In this document: positions 1 to 7,200 of the stretch, in pieces
How positions within the stretch are numbered: position 1 is the stretch's first letter
Layout of the letters: every line of letters begins with the position of its first letter
From: a bacterium
GTDB lineage: Bacteria; JAMOTN01
Reading direction: 5' to 3'
DNA length: 8,486 bases
NCBI GenBank assembly: GCA_027062325.1
Contig: JAMOTN010000031.1
Coordinates: 1-8,486 of the forward strand
Notes under the pieces: generated by a model
Told to the model about the DNA's origin: nothing
Database searches by the model: none
The model's input: the letters and a program-made list of their open reading frames with translations, nothing else
Program-made: the position numbers and the translations under genes

Positions 1-15
1 AAAGAGGGTGATGGG

Positions 16-732
16 ATGAAGGGAAAAACTTCTCGAAAAGTGCGCCTTGATAAGGCTTTGGCTTTGGCAGGATATGGAACTCGCAGACAGGTAAAAGAGC
101 TTATTAAAGAAGGCTTGGTTTCTGTGAACGGAGAGATTGTTAAGAGAGTGATTGATGTTACACCTGATGACTTTATTGAAGTTGATGGAGAGGTATTCCA
201 TCCCCGACATAACATATATGTTGTTTTGAATAAGCCAGCAGGTTACAGCTCAAATGCGAAAGAGTACAACAGTTGCTATCAGTTATTGGATGTTCCCTAT
301 GCTTCGCGCCTTAAAGTGGCTGGGAGATTGGATGTTGATGTTGAAGGATTGCTACTTCTCTCTACAGATAATGAGTTCATTCATCGCATAACTCATCCTA
401 GGTGGAAGGTAGAAAAGGAGTACTGGGTGGTGTTGGATAAGCCTTTGGATGAAAGGGCTGTGAGGCGTATAGAGAGGGGAGTTTACATAGGTGGTGGAGA
501 GAGGGCAAGGCCGGCGAAGGTTTTTGAAGAGGATGGATTTGTGAGAATAGTTGTTACAGAGGGGAAATATCATCTGGTTAAAAGAATATTCTTAGCTGTT
601 GAAAGGCGTGTTTTAAAAATGAAGAGAGTTAGGATTGGAAGCTTTAGACTAACGGACCTTGAGCTTGGAGAGTGGAGAGAGCTTACAGATGATGAGATAA
701 CTATTCTAAAGTCAGATGTGGGTTTGAGTTAG
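16..732 (+). CDS. rsuA: 16S rRNA pseudouridine synthase, RsuA family
   Basis: Isomerises a uridine in 16S rRNA (U516 in the E. coli enzyme) to pseudouridine, in the cytoplasm during ribosome assembly. The 238-residue protein has an N-terminal S4 RNA-binding domain (about residues 9-56) followed by the catalytic domain. The signature G-R-L-D at 103-106 supplies the catalytic Asp106, and LNKPAGY at 71-77 is the other usual motif. EGKYHLVKRIF (182-192) is closer to the RsuA form (EGxYHQVKRMF) than to the RluB/RluE form (EGxNRQVRRMF), with Gln replaced by Leu. Size is normal for RsuA. ATG at 16 is preceded by GAGGGTG at 4-10, a good ribosome site. It probably continues an operon that begins outside the window. 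Family is near certain. RsuA against RluB is a motif judgement, and the exact target uridine is inferred. Confidence 0.9.
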   Translation: MKGKTSRKVRLDKALALAGYGTRRQVKELIKEGLVSVNGEIVKRVIDVTPDDFIEVDGEVFHPRHNIYVVLNKPAGYSSNAKEYNSCYQLLDVPYASRLKVAGRLDVDVEGLLLLSTDNEFIHRITHPRWKVEKEYWVVLDKPLDERAVRRIERGVYIGGGERARPAKVFEEDGFVRIVVTEGKYHLVKRIFLAVERRVLKMKRVRIGSFRLTDLELGEWRELTDDEITILKSDVGLS

Positions 733-746
733 GTATTGAGTCTGGC

Positions 747-754
747 AGAGGTGG
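747..754 (+). promoter_or_regulatory. Ribosome binding site deciding the start of the DedA-like gene
   Basis: AGAGGTGG with a 6-base spacer (counted from the GAGGTG core) before GTG at 760 is the best ribosome site near this gene. The upstream in-frame TTG at 736 has only a weak AGG three bases before it, so 760 is preferred. Confidence 0.55.
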
Positions 755-759
755 ATTTG

Positions 760-1263
760 GTGTTGGAAAACTTTGTTCACAATTTGATCTATTCAACTTA
801 TAAGTTTATAGACAGTTGGGGATTATGGGCGTTGTTTTTATTTTCAATAACAGAAAGTATTGTGAATCCTGTGCCGCCCGATGTTTTCTTACCATTTGCT
901 GCCTCTAAGTTTGGAGTTTTGAAAGTTACTTTTGCTGCTTTAGCTGGAAATTTGATTGGTGCCATCATATCTTATGTAGCTTTTTATTACTTTAAAGATC
1001 ACTTTTCCAGTATGTTGCTTAGAAACAAATATTATTTAAGAGCAAGGCAACTTTTGGAAAAGTGGGAAGTAACAGCTGTTATTGTGGCTGCTTTGACACC
1101 CATTCCTTACAAGTTGATGTGTTGGAGCGCTGGTTTTTTGGAATTGAACTTTGTAAAATTTATAGTTGCTTCAATTTTAGCAAGGGGATTGAGATTTTTT
1201 GTGGTTGCCTCTGTTGGGAGATGGAGTTTGGAAGCTTTTATGACTATTTTGAAGGAGGGATAG
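760..1263 (+). CDS. DedA/YqaA-type (VTT domain) inner-membrane protein
   Basis: A small polytopic membrane protein of 167 residues from GTG 760 (175 if TTG 736 is used). It matches the SNARE-associated/VTT (DedA) superfamily. A first hydrophobic stretch (about 22-50) carries the E-S-x-x-N-P-x-P-P-D element (32-41) typical of the re-entrant loop, and helices follow at about 56-77, 104-128 and 132-152. ALTPIPYK at 111-118 and the following ARGLRFF at 141-147 are characteristic of the YqaA branch, which has T-P-I-P-Y-K where classic DedA proteins have F-x-R-x-x-P. DedA relatives are implicated in lipid-carrier (undecaprenyl phosphate or phospholipid) flipping and proton-motive-force homeostasis; the substrate of the YqaA branch is not known to me. 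It lies between rsuA and rsmD and contains the rsmD ribosome site at its 3' end. Confidence 0.8.
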   Translation: MLENFVHNLIYSTYKFIDSWGLWALFLFSITESIVNPVPPDVFLPFAASKFGVLKVTFAALAGNLIGAIISYVAFYYFKDHFSSMLLRNKYYLRARQLLEKWEVTAVIVAALTPIPYKLMCWSAGFLELNFVKFIVASILARGLRFFVVASVGRWSLEAFMTILKEG

Positions 1264-1266
1264 AAT

Positions 1267-1815
1267 GTGCCGCTTAGAGTTACTGCGGGGCTTTTTAGAG
1301 GGAGAAAATTGGAAGAGTTCAAGGGAAGGGATATAAGGCCTGTTACAGCTGTGGTAAGAGAGGCATTTTTCAACATTGTTGATGTTTTTGGATTAACTTT
1401 TCTAGATTTGTTTGCGGGAACGGGAGTGATGGGAATAGAAGCATTGAGCAGAGGGGCAGAGTTTGTAGTTTTTGTGGATGCAAATCTTGATGCTGTAAAG
1501 CTTATAAAAAGCAATTTAAATCGCTGTAAAGTAAGCGAAGATAAGTACACCATATTGAAGATGAGTGTTTCAGATTTTTTGGCTTCACCGGTAAGAAAAA
1601 AATATGATGTTGTATTTTTTGATCCTCCTTTTCCTGTTGGAATGTGGTATTCTGAATTGGCTTCTTGTGCGAGGGTTGTTAACAATGATGGAATTGTAGT
1701 GGTTAAGAATCATAAGACCGAGTATTTGCCTGATAAGTTAGGGCTTTTGGAAAAAGTTGATGCTCGAAAGTATGGAAGTAGTGGTTTGACATTTTATAGA
1801 TTGATTGGACAATAA
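1267..1815 (+). CDS. rsmD: 16S rRNA (guanine-N2)-methyltransferase RsmD
   Basis: A SAM-dependent methyltransferase of 182 residues, expected to make m2G966 in 16S rRNA. The N-terminal segment carries the family's AGxxRGRKL (7-15) and the RPVTAVVREAFFNI element (24-37). The SAM-binding loop is DLFAGTG (47-53), followed by GIEALSRGA (56-64), and the catalytic motif is DPPF at 119-122, as expected for base-amino methylation. Length matches family norms. GTG at 1267 follows AAGGAGGG (1252-1259) by 7 bases, and that site sits inside the preceding gene, giving a 3-base gap that suggests coupled translation. An ATG at 1265 is in another frame and stops quickly. It is followed by coaD, a common gene pair in bacteria, which strengthens both calls. 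Confidence 0.93.
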   Translation: MPLRVTAGLFRGRKLEEFKGRDIRPVTAVVREAFFNIVDVFGLTFLDLFAGTGVMGIEALSRGAEFVVFVDANLDAVKLIKSNLNRCKVSEDKYTILKMSVSDFLASPVRKKYDVVFFDPPFPVGMWYSELASCARVVNNDGIVVVKNHKTEYLPDKLGLLEKVDARKYGSSGLTFYRLIGQ

Positions 1816-1858
1816 ATAAAGATAGCTGTTTTGGAGAGAATATGTGGGGGTGAGTTCA

Positions 1859-2350
1859 GTGCCGACGGTTGTATATCCAGGAAGTTTTGATCCAGTCACA
1901 CTGGGGCACCTTGACATAATGAAACGCGCGGTGAAGATATTTGGCACTCTTGTGGTTTTAATAGCTAATAATCCATCTAAGAAATATACTTTCTCTGCTG
2001 AAGAAAGGGAAAAATTTATAATTAAAGCTTTAGAGGAAGAGGGGATGAGCAATATTGTTAAGGTTGAAGTTTTTAACGGCCTACTGGTTGATTATGTGAG
2101 AAAATTTGGAGATGTGGTTATTATAAGAGGTTTAAGAGCTGTGACAGACTTTGAATATGAGTTTCAGATGTTGCTTGCTAATAGAACACTTTGTAAAGAA
2201 TTCGAGTTGATATTTCTACCAGCCAGTAATCGTTATCTTTACCTTAGCTCTTCTATTGTTAAGGAGATAGCAAGGTTTGGTGGTGACATAAGTAGGTGTG
2301 TACCTGCTTCTATAATAGATTTTGTTATGGAGAAATTGAGAATTAATTAG
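1859..2350 (+). CDS. coaD: Phosphopantetheine adenylyltransferase
   Basis: Transfers AMP from ATP to 4'-phosphopantetheine, giving dephospho-CoA, the penultimate step of coenzyme A synthesis, in the cytoplasm. The 163-residue protein opens with YPGSFDPVTLGH (6-17), the nucleotidyltransferase T-x-G-H motif with His17. It keeps IIRGLRAVTDFEYE (88-101) and the C-terminal SSSIVKEIARFGGD (130-143) that contacts ATP. GTG at 1859 is chosen because it puts the start at the usual distance from YPGSFDP and has GGGGGTGA (1846-1853) five bases upstream. GTG at 1844, giving five extra residues, also has a usable site (GGAGAG, 1833-1838) and cannot be excluded. The 43-base gap after rsmD contains no terminator. 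Confidence 0.95.
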   Translation: MPTVVYPGSFDPVTLGHLDIMKRAVKIFGTLVVLIANNPSKKYTFSAEEREKFIIKALEEEGMSNIVKVEVFNGLLVDYVRKFGDVVIIRGLRAVTDFEYEFQMLLANRTLCKEFELIFLPASNRYLYLSSSIVKEIARFGGDISRCVPASIIDFVMEKLRIN

Positions 2351-2357
2351 TATGATG

Positions 2358-2363
2358 AAGGTG
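2358..2363 (+). promoter_or_regulatory. Ribosome binding site deciding the start of the apbE fusion gene
   Basis: AAGGTG lies six bases before ATG 2370. The in-frame ATGs at 2352 and 2355 have no well-placed ribosome site, although 2352 sits one base after the coaD stop and could be used by translational coupling. Confidence 0.5.
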
Positions 2364-2369
2364 CTGCTT

Positions 2370-3740
2370 ATGGGCACTAGATTGAGTAATTTTATTTTGC
2401 TTTTTTGCTTTTTTATTTCAACTTATGTTTTTGCTCAAAGCTTAAAATATCGGGAAAGTTTTGTATTGTGGGATACTTTTATAAAAGTTGGAGCTAGTTT
2501 TAAGCCAGCTTTTGATGTTGAAAGTTTTTTGAAAAAATGGGAAAATGAGTTTTCCCCGGAAAAATTTAAAGCTCTTGCAGCTACAAAAGAGATATTGCTT
2601 AGTACTTCTGAAGCTAGAGTTTTCAAAGAGGCTGGAGGCTTTGTTGATTTAACAAACGGCTACTTCGATCCGACGGTTGGAGTGCTGTCTCAACTTTGGG
2701 GATTTTGGAGTGGTAATTACAGAGTTCCTAGTGCTCATGAGATAAAAAAGGCTTTGAGTTTTGTTGGATGGCGTAAATTGGTAAAGATTGAGAGAGTATC
2801 GTCAGGTTTATGGAAGGTTGTCAAGAAGAGAGGGGTGATTTTTGATTTTGGTGGAATAGCAAAAGGTGCTGGGATTGATATGCTAGTTGATAAGTTGAAA
2901 GAAGATATGCGTTCCTATGATGTGTTTTTTGTTGATGCTGGTGGGGATGTGGTAATTTGTGGAAAAAAATTGTGGCGGGTGGGAATAAAGAATCCCCGAG
3001 GAAAAGGTATTGCAGGAGTTTTGGAGTTTGACTTGAGTGAAAAGGAGTGTGTAGCAATTGCAACGAGTGGGGACTATGAGCGTTATTTTGAAAAAGATGG
3101 TAAGCGATACTGTCACATATTTGATCCTCGAACGGGATATCCTGTGATAGGACCTGAGAGTGTAACAGTTATAGCTAAAAATCTAACAAAAGCAGATGCT
3201 TTAGCAACGGCTTTTTTTGCAATGGCTAGCTGGGAAGTTGTAAAGAGAGTAGCTGATAAACTTAAAGTAGGAGTGGTGTGGATAGGAAGTGATGGTAAGA
3301 TGATTGAAAATAATTTTGCAAAACCCTACTTGAAAGGAGTAAAGTTTTACACCTCTAAAGATTGGATATTGATAGTTATATTGGCAGTATTTTTATCGGT
3401 GGTGTTATTTTTATCTTGGAAAGCTGGAAAGTTTGGTGGCGTTGGGAAGATGAAGCCTTCTAGAGCGGTGATTTTGACGCCTTATGGAAAAAAGGTATTT
3501 GAACTTCCTCGAGAGGGGAAAGTTGTAATTAAAGGTAAGTTAGGTGATGTTAAGCTCAAATTTGATGGTTATAGGGTTAGGGTTATAAGTAGTAGTTGCC
3601 CGGATAAAATATGTATGAAACACGGTTGGCTTGAAGATGTTTTTCCGCGTGATTCTATAATATGTGTTCCTAATGAAGTGGAGATTAGATTGGAAGGTGT
3701 AGGCAAGGATATAAATGATGTTGATTTAGTGGTTAGATAA
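2370..3740 (+). CDS. Exported FAD:protein FMN transferase (ApbE) fused to a membrane-anchored NusG domain II
   Basis: A two-part protein of 456 residues from ATG 2370 (462 from 2352). Residues 1-22 form a Sec signal peptide ending V-F-A before Gln-Ser, with no lipobox Cys. Residues 23 to about 325 are an ApbE domain, which moves FMN from FAD onto Thr/Ser of extracytosolic flavoproteins. Visible motifs are FDPTVG (99-104), LWGFW (109-113), FDFGGIAKG (158-166), VDAGGDV (188-194), TSGDYERY (232-239), HIFDPRTG (249-256) and KADALATA (274-281), the last holding the expected metal-binding Asp and Thr. The usual S-x-Y-x(4)-S-E-x-x-x-L-N element is degenerate. A transmembrane helix follows (332-350). 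A NusG domain II (about 366-443) then carries CPDKIC (410-415), the Gly of HGW and the later IICVPNE (430-436). ApbE and NusG-II proteins are usually separate. The next gene, of Gx-transporter type, supports a shared role in extracytosolic flavin or electron transfer. Confidence 0.88.
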   Translation: MGTRLSNFILLFCFFISTYVFAQSLKYRESFVLWDTFIKVGASFKPAFDVESFLKKWENEFSPEKFKALAATKEILLSTSEARVFKEAGGFVDLTNGYFDPTVGVLSQLWGFWSGNYRVPSAHEIKKALSFVGWRKLVKIERVSSGLWKVVKKRGVIFDFGGIAKGAGIDMLVDKLKEDMRSYDVFFVDAGGDVVICGKKLWRVGIKNPRGKGIAGVLEFDLSEKECVAIATSGDYERYFEKDGKRYCHIFDPRTGYPVIGPESVTVIAKNLTKADALATAFFAMASWEVVKRVADKLKVGVVWIGSDGKMIENNFAKPYLKGVKFYTSKDWILIVILAVFLSVVLFLSWKAGKFGGVGKMKPSRAVILTPYGKKVFELPREGKVVIKGKLGDVKLKFDGYRVRVISSSCPDKICMKHGWLEDVFPRDSIICVPNEVEIRLEGVGKDINDVDLVVR

Positions 3741-3743
3741 TTT

Positions 3744-3749
3744 GGAGGA
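3744..3749 (+). promoter_or_regulatory. Ribosome binding site deciding the start of the Gx-transporter gene
   Basis: GGAGGA is only one base from the in-frame TTG at 3750, too close to serve it, but nine bases from TTG 3759. The downstream TTG is therefore the better start. Confidence 0.5.
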
Positions 3750-3758
3750 TTGCAAGAT

Positions 3759-4205
3759 TTGGATTTTAAGTGGAAGCGATTAAGTTTTGCAGCGATTGTT
3801 TTGATGTTGTTGGTTATTTTAGATAGATTTACTTCATTCTATATGCTGAGATTTGGTTTATCAAATCTTGTGATTTACTTGTATTACGATGTGTTTTGGC
3901 AACTTGTTTTATTCAAAGCACTGGTGGTTTTTATTTTTAAAGGGCCTTTTGTCTCATTTGTTTCTTTTCTTGCTACTTCTATTTCTGCTTTTGTAGTTGT
4001 CAAATTGTTGCAGGCAGGTTATGGTTCAGTTGTGAGTTGCGTTACAGGTAGTGTTTTGCATACATATGTTCAAATATTAGTTTTTCAAATTTTTTTGTTC
4101 AAGTTAGGGTTTTATATTGAACTTTTAGCGTTTGGAATGTCAATTTTGACAGGGATATTGACTGGTTTAATATTGCCTAGGCTGGAGTTGTATTTACAAA
4201 GATGA
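3759..4205 (+). CDS. Gx transporter family (heptaprenyl diphosphate synthase component I-like, PF07456 type) membrane protein
   Basis: A very hydrophobic protein of 148 residues from TTG 3759 (151 from TTG 3750). The family signature FGLSNLV (32-38) corresponds to the usual L-G-L-x-N-I. LFKALVVFIFKG (51-62), a Ser/Ala-rich helix (69-80), GSVLHTYVQ (97-105, matching the family's G-A-x-x-H-N-x-x-Q) and SILTGILTGLILP (128-140) all follow in the expected order. About five membrane helices are likely. The old name, heptaprenyl diphosphate synthase component I, is misleading for most members, which look like ECF-type substrate-binding membrane proteins. In many genomes such a gene sits beside NusG-II and ApbE genes, and here the NusG-II partner is fused to ApbE just upstream. 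The transported or bound molecule is unknown; an isoprenoid, quinone or flavin link is inference. The last helix is followed by Arg/Gln-ended residues and the stop at 4203-4205. Confidence 0.75.
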   Translation: MDFKWKRLSFAAIVLMLLVILDRFTSFYMLRFGLSNLVIYLYYDVFWQLVLFKALVVFIFKGPFVSFVSFLATSISAFVVVKLLQAGYGSVVSCVTGSVLHTYVQILVFQIFLFKLGFYIELLAFGMSILTGILTGLILPRLELYLQR

Positions 4206-4273
4206 TTGGAGTGGAACGTGGAGCAGTTTTTTTAAGAGAGGTTATAATAAAACTTGGAGTTTTTATATGTTTT

Positions 4274-4279
4274 GGGGGT
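4274..4279 (+). promoter_or_regulatory. Ribosome binding site favouring ATG 4286 for the giant exported protein
   Basis: GGGGGT (one mismatch to GGAGGT) lies six bases before ATG 4286, whose product begins with a standard signal peptide. The upstream in-frame ATG 4202, overlapping the previous stop as ATGA, lacks a clear site and would add 28 residues in front of the signal. Confidence 0.5.
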
Positions 4280-4285
4280 ATTTTT

Positions 4286-7200
4286 ATGAAAAGTGTACTT
4301 CTGAGAGTCATGGCGTTGACTTTTACGATTTTTGTTATTTTTAGTTTTTCCGAAAGTTTGGATGAACTTTATAAGAGATATACCTATTTAGTTAACAAGG
4401 CTTCAGAGGCTGTGGGTGAAGAAAAAGCAGAATTGGATGAGCAAATACAGGAAGTTTTGAAGAAGATAAATGGCGTCACTCGTGGAGTAAGTAGAGTGGC
4501 TACTGAAAGTGTAAGAATACAGCAAAAAGTTTCGAAGTATGGCAAGGTTGGTAAGAAAGTTGGGGAATTTTTAGGGCAAGTTAGTGTTTTTGCAGGAAAT
4601 CTTACCAATATTTTGAATAATGTTCAAAATGTTATAAGTCAGGCAACTTTGGAAGTTGAAGATGCAATTGCATCTGTTGACGTTTCAAGTTTTGGAGATG
4701 TGAAAAATTTAGCGAATTTGATACTTCAAAGTAAGTTGTCAGAGGATATTATTGGGAAAATAGTTGATCAGCTATCCAGTCCAAGAGGGAAAGAAATCCT
4801 TGCTAAATTACCCCCCTCCCTAAAGAAAAGAATAGAAAAGAGTTTGAAAAAGGAGATAAGAGAAAACTATACTTCTTACATTGGAATAGAAAGACCTTCT
4901 TTTTTCAAAAAACTTTACCTTAAAGTGAAAGAAAAATTGGGCAAGCTTACGAATGAAGATAAGTTAATCTTGGCCAAAGAAGCATTTGATAAAGGTGAAT
5001 TAGACAAAGCTATGAAATATTTGAATGAACTAGAAAAGGCAGGTTACGATGCTCCTCAGCTTTACTATTTGAAAGCCTTGATATATGAAAAGCAAGGGAG
5101 AACGGAAGATTCCATTATATACTTAGCCAAGTTTATAAAGTATGCAATTACTAAAAAGAGTGCAATGGTTGCGGCAGCTATTAAAGATGAGAGTTTGTTT
5201 GATAAGTTGATGGAGAAGCTGTTTGCGTATAAATCCAAGTATGATAAGTACATAAAAGATCCTAAGTTGTTTAAGGTAGCTGTTCAGCGTTTCTTAAAGT
5301 CGGGAGATAAGAAGAGTTTTAGAAGATTAATAGCTCATTTAGGTAATAAGAATGATATAAGAAAGACGTGGAAATATATTGCTCAAATGTACAACGATTT
5401 TAAAGCTCAGGTGCGTTCCAACCAAGTTCCACCTCAGCTGAAGGAAGAAGTAAATTGGGCAATAAACAATTTGAGAGTACTAAAATACAGGGTTGAGAAG
5501 GCAGTTTTCTATACAGAGGAAAATGTTACAAAGGATCGCTATGTTGTATTTGTATTGTTTGATGGTTTGAGCTGGCCTCTTTTAAAACGTTTAATGAGGG
5601 AAGGAAGGTTGCCGTTCCTAGCGAAATTAGTGAGAAATGGAATGTATTCTGATAACTGTTTGACAGTGGTTCCTTCCATGACAGGGCCGGGACATATTGC
5701 ATTTTACATGGGGGTATTTAACGATAGAATGGGAATACCGAATTTGCGCTACTTTGACAGAACTTCGAAATCTTTGAGAAACTACATTGGATTGGATATG
5801 ACTACTAGCAATGTAGATGCTTACAGATATGTGCCAACAATATTTAGGCAGCTTGGTTATCAGGCAGGAGTAGTAGGTGAGATGTTTGCGCCGGGGGTTA
5901 AAGTATTCAGGAATATTCCAAAGGTGGAGTTTATTTTGGCAGCTGCTCACACATACAAGGCTTTCTTGATAATGGATAAGGTTAGTTTGAATGTGTTTAA
6001 AAATTTGGTAAAGGTTGGGGTGGCATTTCATAATTTACCCCACTTTATAGTGCTTTACTTGCCGGGAATTGATGAGACTAGCCATAATTATGGATGGGGA
6101 AGTAAGGAATGTATAGATCACTATACGAATATAATAGAGCTAACTGCGAAAACAATTTATGATTTGTTTAATGAATCCGGGTTATGGGATAAGACCATAG
6201 TTATTTTCTCTGGTGATCATGGACAGCAGAGGAGTAAGGAAGAGTTACCAGCTCATAAGTTTTTTGAAAAGTTTGGTTTAAAAGGTTTGAACCCGAGCCT
6301 TACAGATGATTTAAAGGTTAAGTTCATGCTTGATAAGTATGATGTGGTTCAACTACCTACTGGAAATGCATGTATGAATTACTACTTCAAAGATCCGGTG
6401 ACTGGAAAATGGGACAGCATAGTTATGGGTAAGCAGTTGAGAAATTACCCCACTCCTAAAGGAAATACTGATTTGGTAAAAGCGGTAGTTGATGCTTATA
6501 AAGATGCGATAGTGTGTGCAGTTTACAAGATATCACCTGTTAAGTTCGGGGTTGTTTCGTATAAAGGTGAGGCTGTTATAAAGGTGAGATGGGCGTTTGG
6601 TAAGACCTTAATCAAATACGAGCCGATTACTGCTAATGTTTTGGAAATACCAAGTGAGTACTGTGGACGTTGGATGACAGATGATAGCTGGTTAAAGGCT
6701 TCTTTGAGATTGAAATGGCCGGGAGCTGTTGAAGGAATTGCTCATTACATGATGAATGCATATTCGCCTGATTTGGTACTATTTGCCAACTACCGTTCTT
6801 TTGGTTGGCAGCATTACAAAGGAAATCACGGATCTGTTGATCCTGAGAGTATGAGGGTTCCAATGCTAATATTCGGTGGGGCTCCAGAAGTGAAGCGTGG
6901 TGTAAAGATAAAGTATTGTCGCACAATTGATGTCTATCCTACAGTTTGCAAATTGCTAGGTGTAACAGTGCCTTCTGGTATTGATGGAAGGGATATATTT
7001 AAGCGTCCGCTTGAAAAGGCAACGGATTTCTTTGCTACTCAAGAAGCGTCAGTAGGTGATGGGTTAGAGGCGACGGTGGTTCGTGTGGTAGATGGTGATA
7101 CCCTCATAGTTAGATTGGCTAATGGGAAGGAGGAAAGAGTGCGACTTTTGGGGGTTGATACACCTGAAAAGACTCAACCTATGGGCCAACTTGCAAAAAA

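Noticed and set aside
1107-1685. 192-codon open frame on the minus strand across the DedA-like gene and rsmD
   Set aside because: It is fully antisense to two genes with clear family motifs, its product is Ser/Thr/Asn/Leu-rich without any recognisable motif, and it is explained by the strong codon bias of the sense strand.
1842-1853. Three-codon mini-frame ATG...TGA just before the coaD start (a similar ATGGGATGA precedes rsuA at 11-19) as a leader peptide or attenuator
   Set aside because: It is too short, overlaps the ribosome site itself, has no hairpin pair nearby, and is expected by chance from GGGTGA-type ribosome sites.
4243-4248. TATAAT as a stand-alone promoter call
   Set aside because: The hexamer is perfect, but the -35 region matches only 3 of 6 bases and there is no extended -10 TG, so in AT-rich DNA it is not enough for a feature.
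4811-4820. C-rich run CCCCCCTCCC in an otherwise C-poor strand, considered as a frameshift or slippage site
   Set aside because: The frame continues normally through it as Pro-Pro-Ser into conserved TPR and enzyme domains, and no alternative frame of interest follows.
5627-6031. 134-codon open frame on the minus strand inside the phosphodiesterase domain
   Set aside because: It lies opposite the catalytic core of a well-supported domain (including the PSMTGPGH motif) and shows a His/Ser/Tyr-rich shadow composition.
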